In this document: in pieces, positions 10,698 to 23,100 of the stretch
Layout: each line of letters opens with the position of its first letter
Numbering within the stretch: position 1 is the stretch's first letter
DNA from: Mesodorylaimus sp. YZB2_4
Lineage: Eukaryota > Nematoda > Enoplea > Dorylaimida > Dorylaimidae
Assembly (NCBI GenBank): GCA_030248295.1
Contig: JASANH010000505.1
Span: 266,046-330,045, forward strand
DNA length: 64,000 nucleotides
Direction: 5' to 3'
Program-made: the position numbers and the translations under genes
The notes under the pieces: generated by a model
Told to the model about the DNA's origin: nothing
The model's database searches: none
Seen by the model: the letters and a program-made list of their open reading frames with translations, nothing else

Positions 10698-12278
10698 TCA
10701 CAAAACTGTCATACTGCCCACGATATTAACTGGTCGATTATTATATCGTTTAGAAATTTCAGCTTCCAAAAATTTTTGTAATTCTTTAGCCCTTGTTGCC
10801 AATATGTCCGATCGTTCTTGACTATCTCTGGCCTGTTTCCTGGATTCTTCTTTTTGTTCTTTCATCAATAATATCGATTGCCTGAACTTATCGGCACGAC
10901 GACGAGGTTCCGTCACTTTGTCCGCCACTGACTGAAGATACTCCGGCGATATTCGGATTTTCGATAAATTTTTCAAATTTGTATCATTCAAATCTTTAAT
11001 CGCGTCATCAATTTGACGTAAGTTGGACTCCAAAGCGGCCAAATTGGATTTCGAATGTTTCAAACGTTCTAAAGGATCATCTTGGACAGCAGCTGCCAAA
11101 AGTGACCCGACTAGGTCTTGTCCCGATTCCTCACGGCGTAATTCAATCACACGAATCTTATAGAACGCTTGAAGTTCAAGTAAATCCGTCATAAACTTTT
11201 GCATTGATGACCGATGTTCGAAGATATGAAGGGCATCATCGCCACGAGCTACAGTCTCTGACGCTCCAACACTCACGTTTGGTTCCTCCATCGATACCCC
11301 ACTATCTACAGCCTCGATGCCGAAATCGATCACACCTTCCGTATCTATCACCACGTCAAAATCGATTTCTTCGTTCGCTTCTTGCTTTTCTTCCTGAAAC
11401 GAAATTTAACATCATTAATCGATCGGGTAATCAAAGCGACTGCTGTAAAAATCGCACTTGCTTACCTCTTGTATCAAATTCAACAGCGATACTCGTTCTA
11501 CGCCACTCGGCGCCTTTCCATATTTGTACTCGAATACAGTCGTATTTAGACTCTTCTCCAGTACAAAAGATAAGGTGGGCATGAGCTGCATATCGATTTT
11601 ATCACTACGACTAGCCGAATAAAAGTCTTTATAATATTTGACCAGCTGCGATAAATTCGATTTCATCTTTTTCGAAATTTCTTGGAATTTCTCCGGTAAA
11701 TTCTCAGCACTTCTCAAAAGGGCCACTCGAACCGATGACGACTTATCGCCACTACCATCGATCGATAAATGCAACTGACGACATTCTTGATCGTACTGGC
11801 GATCGGATTCTTTCGATAGTTTTTCATATTCTTCTGCTTTCCTCACGCATTCTTCCTCCATTTGTTGACTTTTGGTCACTTGTTTTCGTAAAGCCGGAAT
11901 TTCGTACTGGACATATTGTTGGAGAAGCTGAGCCATTTCTGCCAGATATAAATTATCTTTCTCATACAGCTGACAAATTTCTTGCCAATCTTTCATTCTT
12001 TGCGAAGAATACCTTCCAAATACATTTCGACTCGAGGCTTCGGTTTCTTTTAACACATCGACAATTTTGAGGCAATGCATATACGTGATGTACGTTCCGG
12101 TTAACATTTCGGTGATGGACGGATGTTCGGGCATGTCTTGGATTGCTTTGGCGATTTTTTCACGAATCTTCAACGACAATGTTTGCCATTCTTTGTTGCA
12201 ATGTCGACGACTCAGAAGCCAATCGAGCAATTTTCCGCAATGAATATCGATAGGAAGATTAGCTTCTGATGTAACCAT
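10698..12278 (-). CDS. CDK5RAP3: CDK5RAP3 homologue (UFMylation adaptor)
   Basis: Two exons, 12278-11466 and 11393-10698, are separated by a 72-bp phase-0 intron (GTAAG...TTTCAG). Together they give 502 aa, close to the roughly 506 aa of the human protein. The N-terminus has IDIHCGKLLDWLLSRRHC, then FGRYSSQRMKDWQEI, and the C-terminus has KRYNNRPVN. These are family landmarks. The central part is rich in charged coiled coil. In vertebrates this protein works with UFL1 and DDRGK1 in the UFM1 ligase complex at the ER, in ribosome UFMylation and ER-phagy. That role is inferred from homology. The acidic linker that carries IDWG-type UFM1/ATG8-binding motifs in human has two Phe versions here, IDFD (residues 281-284) and IDFG (293-296). 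The start is the first ATG and gives the full family N-terminus. No disruption is seen. Confidence 0.95.
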
Positions 12279-13315
12279 GATTGCTACAGTTTTTTACTTC
12301 TCTAACACAAAAGAATAGTCGAACGAAAGAGCAGTCCTAACTTGCTTGTATGCAAATTTTGAGCTACGTGTTGGCGCATCAGTTTAATGCGCCTGAGCGT
12401 CAAACTGAAGAAAGCAAAAGGCGGGAAATTCAAATCTTCACACGGCGAAGTCAATTTGACTCAAAATAGGTAGCTTACTCATCTTTGAACTTTGCGAAAA
12501 ACGCGCTCGCACGAGTCAGCTGAAGTATTTCATTTTAATCAGAGATTTTGAGTACCCCGCCACGCAAAGCATGCCCAAATACCTACAGAGATTGTAAAGA
12601 TATAAAAAGGCTGAACTCGTTGCTAAGCTCTGTTTCTAAAAAGCATAGCGTAGGCCTCGATGTGAAGGCTCGTCCCGTTGCTGGTGGAAGCCAAACTATT
12701 GTTAGAGCTCGAGCTTGAAAAGAAAGTGGGTAAAACAAAGATGAGTACAAAAAATTGGGTAGAAAAAAGCAATATTGCCTTTAGGGATCCTGGGAACTGA
12801 ATACGAGCAAACACGTGGATGAGCACATCCCGAACACACATTGCTATACTTATTTCCATACAAAACTGTATTGCAGAATCAGAGCTTCTAATTTTGCTCA
12901 CGTTGAACGCAATTTCAAACATTCTTTCAACAAACAGACTAACAAGTACTTCAAGTGGGAAAAGGAGGAGGATGTACGTACTCGATATTTCTGCTCCTTG
13001 TAGTTTCTATAAAAATCTGAGGGATTTCTGCAGCAGCTTGACCCACCCATAACAGTAGAGCGAGAAGTGAGAGGTGTGTCCCTTCATCCTGATAATGAGT
13101 GCGAGCACTTGCGCTTGGTGATGTGGTACGACATGTGCGTGTGGAAATTTTTAGTGTGGAGATGAAAAGAGTGAATATCGATAAGACGATTGCAATTCTT
13201 GCTGTGCAATGTGCACAATGAATCATCTGTTTCGCATGATTTGACTGGGCGGATCCTGGGATATGAATAAAGCGACACCTGCGTACGTATGGGGCACTGA
13301 CAGTGAGAGACTGTG
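12279..13315. other. Upstream region of CDK5RAP3, no gene seen
   Basis: This holds the 5' flank and presumed promoter of the minus-strand CDK5RAP3 gene. No TATA box is obvious. Short frames at 12.6-13.3 kb lack splice signals and homology. A SINE-tail relic lies at 13075-13140. Confidence 0.4.
13075..13140 (+). repeat. SINE 3'-tail relic
   Basis: GTGTCCCTTCATCC, then CTTGGTGATGTGGTACGACA, matches the tail of the SINE at 48.48-48.64 kb with several substitutions. Confidence 0.45.
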
Positions 13316-13480
13316 AAGGCCTACATTGGAGAAGATACTCCGGACAGCGGATGGTCTCAAAAAGACTTCTGGCAGGCTTCCTAGTCGTGTAGGAGCACGA
13401 GGCATCAGCCCGAAGATTTCTTCCTGCCCTGCTGGAAATGCGTATTGAGAGGGCACCGAAGGCAGCCCCATATACTTCCT
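13316..13480 (+). repeat. Dispersed repeat X, divergent copy
   Basis: GGCCTACATTGGAGAAGATA and the following C..AGAGCGGAT/GACAGCGGAT, CAGG..CCTAGTCGTGTAGG and GAG.CATCA.CCCGA words match the copies at 49.64 kb and 54.42 kb. It is non-coding. Confidence 0.55.
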
Positions 13481-13700
13481 ATACCTTCCCCACAAGCCAG
13501 ACATGCCTGTCATGATAAGATGACACTGCATACAGGCATATCAATAGGTATGCTAGAATGCGATCTATTCGCCATATGCTGCACCAGGAGAAGTTTCGGA
13601 TGGTTAGAACAGCCCGATAAATACAATTTTGGAAGAAAACTTCCGAATTTTGGATCGATCAATCGATCCCATTCGATTTGATGATAATACATTCATATTA

Positions 13701-15117
13701 TTAGCACAAAATTCATGAAATGAAAGTGGGAAAGGTAGTACATGTGGTTTGATGCGCCTTCGGATCAGGCCAGTCCAGGCTGACAAAAGGTGATCAAGAA
13801 AGATCCTGCCTGGCTCTGGCTGGTCACATGTACTCGCGGTTTTAGGGTTGACAAGTAGACCATAACGACTGGCCTCATGTCACCAGCTTGGGGAAGGTGG
13901 CTGCTAGAAAATGTCACATCTGCAGCTCTTGTATGGTGGATATTTCAGGGACTGTGTTGTGAGAAATGTAATTATACTTGCAGGACAGGTCTCTCTTTCA
14001 ATTGCGCAATCTCCTACTCAGGCTGGAATTTTGATGAATGTGCAGCTTCGTAAGACATTCTAGCAGCAATGGGGCACAACGAAATTCAGACACTGGGAGG
14101 TTTTGCGTGCCTGGCGCTTTTGAGCCAATGCATGGAATTTATAAGTGCTTATAAATATTATTTTAAAAGATGAATATGAAGGTGAAGATGAAGATGAAAG
14201 GTGAAGATGAATATGGTGACTCATCCAAAGGATGGACTTTGGGTCTGCAGAGGAATTCGGTGAGCACTGGTGTTCTCTTGCTGCAGATGTTCTCCGCATA
14301 TCCACAGATTATCCAGCAGTTAGCCAAAGTAGCATACGACAAGGAGCCTAGGCAACACATGCTCGGAATGTTGAACCCACAGCAGGTATAGTGGCTGATA
14401 ATATTTCAGTTTACATGCAGGAAAACTTTTTTCTCCCGTTCAGTTCCTGTTGGGGCATATTTTAAAACCAAAGTTCAGAGTCTTCGCTCTTTGTCGTGAG
14501 TCAGTGAGTCGTGAGTTCTGTCGTCTGTCAGATTGCCTGAGAACAGATTGTCAGATTGTTGAGGCCCTGATATTTTTGGAGTGTTGAACGGCTGTGCACC
14601 TTTTGGGGTCTATTGCCAATAGCTAAAAATCATCACCCTGGCGCCAGACGCTGTATTACAAGATTCGCATATCCTTGGCATTCAGAGATAGCGAGTGGAC
14701 ATTCGACCAGCATATATTTGATACAAATGGGAAAGGACGTCTCAGTCCCTATTTATTTCGCATTTTCTGATGTCTGGATAGGCATTTCGAAATAAGGTGC
14801 CGGACTTGCTCCTCGTGTTGGATTTTATCACGATCACGGAAGCATCAAACGGAAACATGCAAGATCCGCTGCTTCCTGAACAATAACTTGGTGCATCAGC
14901 ATTGCTCAGAGTAGCATCTGGCATGACCGGTGACATAAATAAGGGTAGTTGTTATGATCTACTTGTCAACCCTAAAACCGCGAGTACATGTGACCAACCA
15001 GTGCCAGGCAGGATCTTTTTTGATCACTTTTTGTCAGCCTGGACTGGCCTGCTCCGAAGGCGCATCAGACCACATGTACTACCTTTCCAAGTTTCATTTA
15101 ATGAATTTTTTGCTAAT
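13701..15117. mobile_element. Inverted-repeat (fold-back) element
   Basis: Segment 13701-13872 is the imperfect reverse complement of 14945-15117, with about 170-bp arms. Both contain CGCGAGTACATGTGACCA and GGCAGGATCTTT in one orientation or the other. Weaker inverted similarity continues inward. The interior of about 1.07 kb has no transposase, only a GATGAA-type purine microsatellite (14170-14215). It is probably non-autonomous. Terminal motif and target duplication are uncertain. Confidence 0.6.
14168..14218 (+). repeat. GATGAA/GGTGAA purine microsatellite
   Basis: Imperfect runs of AAGGTGAAGATGAAGATGAA occur inside the 13.7-15.1 kb inverted-repeat element. The short frame across it (MNMKVKMKMKGEDEYG) is a repeat artefact. 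Confidence 0.7.
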
Positions 15118-15504
15118 TTCACTCCTTTTTCAGTCCTGACTCTTCTCCACCCACCTAACATACCCCCTCGAGGACTGGCCGCATTCGAGCACATGCAATC
15201 GTGGGTGCAAGTTGAACCATTTTACAAAAATTCGCTTCTACGCATGCGCAAGACATTGAAATCAGTGGCCATTGTTTTGTAGCTCTACAACCATGACGAG
15301 TCTTCCACTAAATCTCTCTCTCTGGCTCAGCTAAGGTGGCACTCGTTTGCATGTGTCTGGGTATAGTATTTCAGGGAAATACAAACTGTCCTTCAGACTA
15401 CAGTAGGCGTTGCATTGCAGACTGAGCCAGCAAACATTAGGTAAGTTCTGTTTGTCATGAGGATCCCTTTTATTGCAGTCTCATTGATTTTCAACATGTT
15501 GGGC

Positions 15505-15600
15505 TGGTGAATCGTTCCGTGTAAATTTTGTCCCTTCACCCTCGAGTGCGCATAAGCCTTTGGTGATGTGGAGCAACATGAACATGAACATGATTTGCTC
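15505..15600 (+). repeat. SINE 3'-half copy
   Basis: This is close to identical to 48560-48640: CGTGTAAA.TTTGTCCCTTCACCCT, GAGTG.GCAT, TTTGGTGATGTGG and AACATGAACATGAACATGA. The tRNA-like head is missing, so this is a 5'-truncated or decayed copy. Confidence 0.65.
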
Positions 15601-15609
15601 AAGTCAAAT

Positions 15610-17255
15610 TTGATGGTGAGTGACAAGCACTATTTAAATGGCCAAATTTTATAAAATATGTGCAGCATTATCTCTAGTCAACTTTTTCACGCTGCCATTC
15701 ACGGCAGAACATTTTAACCTCGTTTTCAGTGCATCCTCTATCCATAATTAAAACCTGCATTTTCGCCGTTTAATTGCCAAGTTCTTTAACAACAATGTGA
15801 AGAAGGAACGCTTTTAATAAACCATATCGCTCTTTTTTAAGACATGACAACTTTTGTGGCGGTCAAATATGATTTTTTGGCTTGATTTTTATTCCCCCAT
15901 TAAAATGTTGTTCGATGCTACTACGTAGTCTTGTGAGTCTCATGCTTTTTCTTCTCATACATAATTTCCATGTACAGGATTTTAGACTCACTCTCCCTCG
16001 TATCTACAGTACTGTATATTGTGTTTATTGAAGCTCATGCAGCGACCCCGTTGTGCGCCTAACTCTAACGTCCGCTATTATTGTCAGTCACTTTTGATAT
16101 ACGCCTTTTCTGTATAAACACCGTTTTTTTAAAGTCAGCTCTTTCATTTGAGTTTCGCGTCTTTTGCTTAAGTTTTCTAGTATCGTTTTATTTTTCTGTA
16201 TAACTGTCAACGTCATTCTTGTGCAGAGACAGCTTTCAAAGTGTGCAAGAAGTGTTGAATCCCACATTTTGAATATCCCGCCATTTTAAAAACTAGACAT
16301 GGATTTTTTGGTTTATATATATATTGATATAACAGAAATTCCATGAGTCCTATGACCCTGTGTATCCTCGATGAGCCACCAAGTCATATCCTGCAGAATT
16401 TTTCTGCGTTTTCAAATTTTTTGAGTTTTTCTGTTCAAATGGACCCCAACAAAACCCAAAAGTTCTAACCTTTTGTAACAAGGAACATTTTTTGGTCAGG
16501 AATTGCTCCCCACATCTTCCTGACTCGATTGAGCCATAAAAAGTTGCCCCGCGCCTCTCCAGACGGTTTTGAGGTCCAAAAGTGCAAAAAATTATACTTT
16601 TGCCCGAGTTGACCCCCTTCTGAGGACCCTACAGCAATTTGAGGCAATACGTGATCAAAAAAAATGCCAAGAGGCACCAGCAGTGATGTTGCCCTGTCGT
16701 TTGAGCATATAGCTGGATTGCCCGCTCTCACACAGCCCCAGATCGGCGTTGTGATCTATCGGGTCCATACATACATACCTACATACGTACATACATATAT
16801 GACGCGGCACGTTTCTGCCCATAGAAGAATAACCAGGAAAGATTTTCAAAAGATTTTTGGTACACACATTTCCCAACTAGTCCCTCATATCCATACCAAA
16901 TTTCATTGTGTTTGGCTGCGCGGTCCGCGAGTTATAGCGAAAATAAATAACCAGGTCGGGATTTTCGCCCTCGCACGCCTAGTATGAGTGGAGCCCGAAC
17001 GGATAGAGATTTTGGAAATTCCTTCCAAAGAACCTAATCTAGCGTAAAGTTACGCTAAGAAACAAAATTTTATTGCCTTACGACATTAGGTTGTTGAGAT
17101 ATCGTTGTTGGTGTGGCACATGTACTACATCGGGGCGCCATGGATACTTCGGAAGACAGAAGGAGTGTAAAAAGTAGTGCAAAGCCCAAATGCCCATTCT
17201 ATTCCATTATTGGCCTGTCGACGGTGGTGTGCGGTCGTATCGGATACTGCACACC
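15610..17255. other. Intergenic, dispersed-repeat DNA
   Basis: No gene is supported. A CATACATAC-type microsatellite lies at 16768-16798, inside what looks like a longer repeat (16.46-17.10 kb). A TATATATAT run lies near 16314. Confidence 0.4.
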
Positions 17256-17782
17256 ATGGAAACCCAATCAACTGGAATACTATCACCGCCGTCTCTAAAT
17301 TATCAAAGGAGTTTCATCACACAAACGAAGAAGCAAGATGATGCGTCGGATTTAGTGCTGATTGTTGGGGGTAGCTTGCTCCTGTTTATGGTCGTTGGAC
17401 TGGTGGTTTCGCTTGCGGTGGTCATTTTGCGGCGGCGTCGACGCCGAGGGTGGAGTACGAGTACCAGTCAACTGAACTCCCGGAAGAGTAACGAGAATTT
17501 GCGACCCGACAGAAAACGCGAAGGTGATCGTCAAATATCTTCCTATATTCGCCAAAGCTTAGAGCTCTGACAATTTTTGATAATTTTAGGCCCGAAGTCC
17601 AACCGAATGATGTCGGGCCAGGACGCTAGCTCAAGGCACAGTAATGCAGGTAAATATACTGCATTGAAAATAAACATTCTCGATTCGAAACCTTACACCA
17701 TCCTTCAGGCCTGTCGTCGTCTCCCGTAGTTTACGCATCCAAGACAGGCAGTGTTGGCCGGACTGGAGCATCGGTGGTTTGA
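17256..17782 (+). CDS. Small single-pass membrane protein, unknown family
   Basis: Three exons are proposed: 17256-17523, 17590-17649 and 17709-17782, with GT-AG introns of 66 and 59 bp, both phase 1. The product is 133 aa. A 32-residue polar N-terminus (METQSTGILSPPSLNYQ...) precedes one strong helix, LVLIVGGSLLLFMVVGLVVS and onward (about 33-58), then RRRRRRGW. A Ser/Gly-rich cytoplasmic tail follows. The basic stop-transfer run suggests N-out/C-in topology. The start is uncertain: the same frame is open further 5' (an ATG at 17190), and the N-terminal part could instead be an exon of a longer protein. I do not recognise the family. It lies upstream of the stomatin gene on the same strand and ends in its own TGA. 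Confidence 0.6.
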
Positions 17783-19834
17783 GCAATGATTCAAGTGACG
17801 ATCAGACAGTGGATCAGAGTGTGATAGGACATTGGCCATCCGTGCGTTTATTTACATCTGTTTCCGATGTGCTAAATTCGTGATCTGTGCGTTTTCACGC
17901 GAGAAGAGAATGTCCGAAAGGGACTAGCCAATAGGAGCAAGCTACCCAATTATCGCGTAGGCATCAATGTTTTTCCCTGCCCCCTCTAGGTGATGGTCCC
18001 CGGCCAACGTGCGTGCATTAGACTGCGTTCATTCACGAGGCATTAGGAAAATGGATATAAAATTAGGAAATGGGAAGATTTCAGTGGTGTTAGCGGAAAA
18101 TTTGTGTGTAATTCGAAACGTTGAGAATAGGAATCATGTTCTGGTAGGAAGCTCTCGACCTCGTCCATTTCTCGGCTAAATGGCGTAATTGAAACAAAAA
18201 GTAGTTTATTTACATTTTATGAGAAAAATGAGACGAGGACGTTCGATAAACATTTTCAGTTAACGTGTTTGTCGGCCAATAAATTCACTTTGCTGCAATT
18301 CATCTTGTTTATTTTGGCTCGAGTGCACAACACGTTTTCCATGCATGGCCACATGCACAATTCAATACTCGCATTCATTAGCATATTGGCTAACCTAAGT
18401 GCAAATGACTGCTGTGGGTGGCCAGTGGGACAGAGGAGGAGGGTCGTGCCAGTTGACGAGTTATGGGCCCCCTGTCATCTCATTGTGTCCGAATGATAGC
18501 CCTTTGCTCATTTCTACGAATCGATCTGTGAGTAGCCGATTATTCAATACACTTTTCGCCATTCACAACGTGCAATTTGGTTCGGCACTTTGCAACCAGT
18601 GACAATATCGAAATCAAAATGTGAAGTCCGTTTTTGGACATTGGCCTAATTGCTATTATTGGCGCCTCGGGTTCATCTTTTTGCCCTTTTACTCGTTTTT
18701 GTCGTCATGACGTCAGTTTGGAATAGAAATTTTAGAACCTTTGATGGCGACTCGAGTTCTGCTCCTGCCCATTTGCCATTGAATAAGTAGACGAAGGCGT
18801 TTAATGAGCCAGGATGTTGGAAAATGGGTTGGTCTGGGGTCGCTCGATTGGAGTCTACATAGCTGAACGTGTATTTGATTTTTTTGTCTCGCACTTGTCC
18901 ACTCGCTGTAGTTAATTTCCGAAAGGAGGCACCGTAGGGCCCGAGAATAATCTTTGGAAAAAATCTTGGTCGATCGAAGAGTAAATGGCGCAGCGGGCAA
19001 TTTTATGTTGGATGCTGGGGCCGCGATTAGCAAGTCAATGCTGCTTGTTGGTGGAATCGATACGCTACCTGCCACCCGCATGCCCAGTCAAGGAAAATTG
19101 GGCAGTTTAGATCTTTCCTCGCCCTTATGTAGTGCTTGATTGCATAAAAGTAAGAACGGGGGCACTTGGGTGTAAACGAGACTAGCTCATTCCATTTCCG
19201 CCCCCACATCGACTTGGTCAGCTCGACCTATCCAAGCCCTTGTACGCAAAAAACTTGTTGCGCAGACACCATCGCCAGGTTTCTTTGAATGCAGCAAATA
19301 TGCTCTCTTTTTATGGCTCTTATCGGAGATAGGCGACCTTGTTGCTAGGATTTTGGATATGCTCAATAGGCAAGTCCCATCGGGCATAGTTGGAACAAGT
19401 TTTTTCTGCCCATTTGTTGACCCAGTCCTAAGCAGCTATCCCATTTTCGCACTCTTTCGGAAACTGTAGGCGCTTCTTCAAAGTTGACTGGATTTCCTAT
19501 TTTCGAACTTAGTTACAGGCCTTGGAGGGTGGATTATGAAAGCTCAAAAGCTTTTCGTGCGACAGCCGTCGTCCGAATCGCTGGGTAGTCCTTGAAGGGA
19601 CTAACTAATCAATATTGCGGAAGCTCATTAATATATTGCTTTGTCCCTGATTCATTGTTTTCTTGTCAGGTACGCAAATCGGTGACTCGCACCTGAGTAC
19701 TCGAGTGAATAATATAAATCAAGGTGTCCTAACGAGCTTCGCCTCATCGTCCACGTCGAGCGGGTGCCGTTTGGTGGGCCATTTCGCATCTGGCATCGTT
19801 GTCGATTTCAATTTTGTTCGTATGCCTTGCATGC
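17783..19834. other. Intergenic upstream of stomatin gene
   Basis: No exon could be supported. It probably contains regulatory sequence for the most distal stomatin first exon. A frame starting at ATG 18405 ends at a good donor (GTGAGT, 18528) but in phase 0, which would not join the stomatin body in frame, so it is not called. Confidence 0.35.
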
Positions 19835-20192
19835 ATGAACGAAGGACGAGACGTCGTTCGGCGAACGACGACGACGCCGTCGGGAGGGCGTAAAAAGGAC
19901 GATTTATCGGTGACGAACGGGAGCAGTGGAAATACAAAGAATAATTTACTTTCCTCCACATCTCCCTCCTCCTCACTGACAATTACTAGGACCACTGGCA
20001 GCAGCAAGAAGACCACTACGACTAGCAAAACCAGTTCGACCTACTCTCCTCCCGCCAAAACTCAAATCATTGTCACCCCGGCCGCCGAAGAGGCGATGGA
20101 AATGATGAAAGCCTCGACCATTACCACTTCATCCTCCGCTCATCAATCAAAGCCCGTGCGACTTCCGATTGGTGCGTCACAGGTTAATGGGG
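19835..20192 (+). CDS. Stomatin alternative first exon A
   Basis: The ATG begins [18 protein letters not shown] and the exon encodes a Ser/Thr/Lys-rich, probably disordered cytosolic N-terminus of 119 aa. It ends ...GASQVNG in phase 1 at a GTAAGT donor. Joining to 27185 is in frame and makes Ala at the junction. An alternative is that it belongs to another transcript. Confidence 0.55.
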
Positions 20193-23100
20193 GTAAGTGT
20201 CGACCGTCACACCTGCACCTCGTACATACGTGCTTGCGGCTATGCATTGTCACATGCTTGTGAAAACTTGGGTGCACTGAGCGCTCAGAAATGAAAAAGT
20301 TGAAATTTCCAAAGGATTAAAGACACAAGATTGAAGATTAAATTAAATCAGTTTGTCTCCATTGAAATGGTCGACTTGTGGCACGCCCTGTCATATCCTA
20401 TGTGCTACCAATAACTCAAATTTGCACCTGGCTTAGCTGGCCCTTCGTCTTTCTCCTAAGCGCTGCTTACATGTCAAAATACAAATTTGAGCAATAGGAA
20501 AAAGAAAAATATGTCCGCGTTTGCATCACGCGACCCCTTACTACTCGAACTCTTGTACTTTGAAGCACTTTCCCAAGAATGATAGAACAAGCATGTGCTA
20601 GTTTAGTTTCAAGTAGCATCAAGATATTGATTTTTGACAACATTCTCTCAATTGGATGTGTACACAAGCCAATTGCATGTGAATTCGATGCTTGACTTGA
20701 CACAAGCACGCCACCTTGAACAAACCACAAACAGGTTCATGTGTCTTTACGAAATGTCACCTTTTTACAGCTAGGATACGACTAGGTTTTTTCGCATTTT
20801 TCTCTAAGCTACCTTCGACGAAATTGGCACTCACAAAATGGCAGCAGCTGCAATTGATTTGTTTCCTTTTACCTTCTCCTTGTCTTCCAACTGAGATGGA
20901 AAATTCAATTACGAAACCGAAGGGGGTTGTAAGACTTCTCTTCATGGCGGACGGTTTGAAAATCTCGAGGGAGAGTGTCAAGCAAGTACACAAATCCCTC
21001 ACGCTCTTTTCCATCCTCTTTCATTAAAGTAACAGGTTCGTGCTCATTAGCTGGACTGACTAACCTTGGCAAGGCTATTGAAGCGTGCGGAAATTAGCCA
21101 TCGATTGAGCTAGTGCTTGTTTGCTTGGATGCTTGTTTTGAATAAAAGTCTTATGAGCTTCGAAATATTCCAAATAACCGGGGTAGCCAAGGGACAAGCA
21201 AATGCATAAAGTTGCAAAGGTGTACTTCCTGACATTTCGTCAGTTTTTCAAACCAAAGACGTGTGAAATACAGTCGAAGCCATAAATTACCATAAAAGGC
21301 TGTTTTATTCCATTATTACTCCCATTCATTCGACGATCAAAGACCTAGCCTCCTCAAGGGCTCATTATTTATGTCATGATGCCTCGGATTTGGGATTGTA
21401 CGGCCAAGGGAATAGGTTTTATAGGCCAACTCATTGCAATCAGTCATAGCCATCTACATAGAGCCCTTACGGGACGGCTACGTGTTTTCCACTCAAGGAT
21501 GACAATACATCAATTAATATCCCTTACAATCCATAAAAGGCCGGGTCGAGCTTTAATTGTGTACCAAGCCTATTTGCACATGCTTGTCTTGGTAATGGAT
21601 TTTTGTGTGCTGAATTTTACATGATCGAGTAATAGTCGGAGAAGGAGGCGCCTTGACGCGTATCTAGGGCTCGATATGTTTTCTGTGACGTTAAAGGAAG
21701 CCGTAACAAATAATTACTGGAGCAAGACGAAATCGAGCCAGAGGAGGAGTCGCGATAGCACGAGTGTGTAGTCAAATCATAGGTGATCGATAATTGGCAC
21801 TCAAGGTAGGCTCAAAATAAACCATAGCACCAGACGCCTCAAAGAGCGCCTTTCACTGTGTTGCATACTGTAGCTGCCTCTTTTGTTTTACTGGCAATCA
21901 GCCATGGAGCTCCTTCATCGACTGATTTTTGGCAATACACATTCCAAGCGACTGGCCTATGATGATTAGAAATTATGTTTCTCATAAGCTGGCAATGATT
22001 GGTTATTGGAAATCCCTGATCTATTTATGGTCTCCATGACGAAATGGCATATTTTTGGTGTCATATGTGTCAATGGGCTTCAGTTACGGGGAATAAGACA
22101 ACGTTGGCGGGTTTCTTATCACGGTCAATTAATTTTTAGTTAGCCTTGACTCGATCTCGACGCGAGGCTTTTTCTCGGGTCGCCTACCTATGCCCTATTT
22201 TTCTCAGAAAGTTGACTTTGCTGCTAGTTGATTCGAGCGAGACGTGTTGTTTGAAAGTACAGTATGGCCGTCATGCCACCAAGTTTGATCCCATTACTTC
22301 CACCCAGTCCACCATTACGCAAAAATACAAAAAGTTTATCTTGGACTGCGGAAAAAATACCAAATAAATTTGATGATAAACGATATTCTTGTATTAATTT
22401 ATCATCCGTGGCCCCACTGCCTGTCCAAGTGATTCGACCTACGTCATCGCCACAATCCAGCGATGCTCTCTACATCGTCACAAGTCAATATAATGCCGGT
22501 TCGTTTCTATTTTTTATTTTTTCTGTCAAAGGCATTTTAGTGAGAATAGGTGACAAAGTGATCACTTGATCAAGTTAAGCTTACCCCAGGTTTTTTGGTA
22601 GTTCCTGCATTTTTGTTCAGAAATTCATGTTTGGCCTTTGAGACTTTTGGATTTCCAAAATCCTCCGAGGAAATGATCCAAATCACGGCGGCAAGTGCTC
22701 ACTTAAAATAGCTCTCATTCACTCTTGGCATTGTCGGCGCGTGTGGCCAAGGCGTAGGGGACTATTTATTAAGCTCATTTTGCACCTCGACTTGGGAAAG
22801 GCCCAGATTATTATTGCCGCTCACATTGATCATTGAGGATGGTAGGCTCCGCGCGCTAAGCGTCAAAAATCGAAGCCCATTGAAGCAAGTTTTCTTCTTT
22901 TCTCGATTCATCTTTTGCACAGGGCGCCTTTCATACGAACCATATGTAATTTGGTTACCTATCGAATTATGGCCAGCTTGCATCGTTAAAGCCTAGTCAA
23001 CCCCGTTGTCAAAGCGATTCCGTTTGAGCTACTCTTTCGACTCCCATCCAAACGATGCTCGCTTTTTTCGTTTTCTCTGTCGTTTGAAGAAACGTTTGGT

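Noticed and set aside
18405-18527. Possible further stomatin first exon with a GTGAGT donor
   Set aside because: It ends in phase 0 and cannot join the hairpin exon in frame, unlike the other five.
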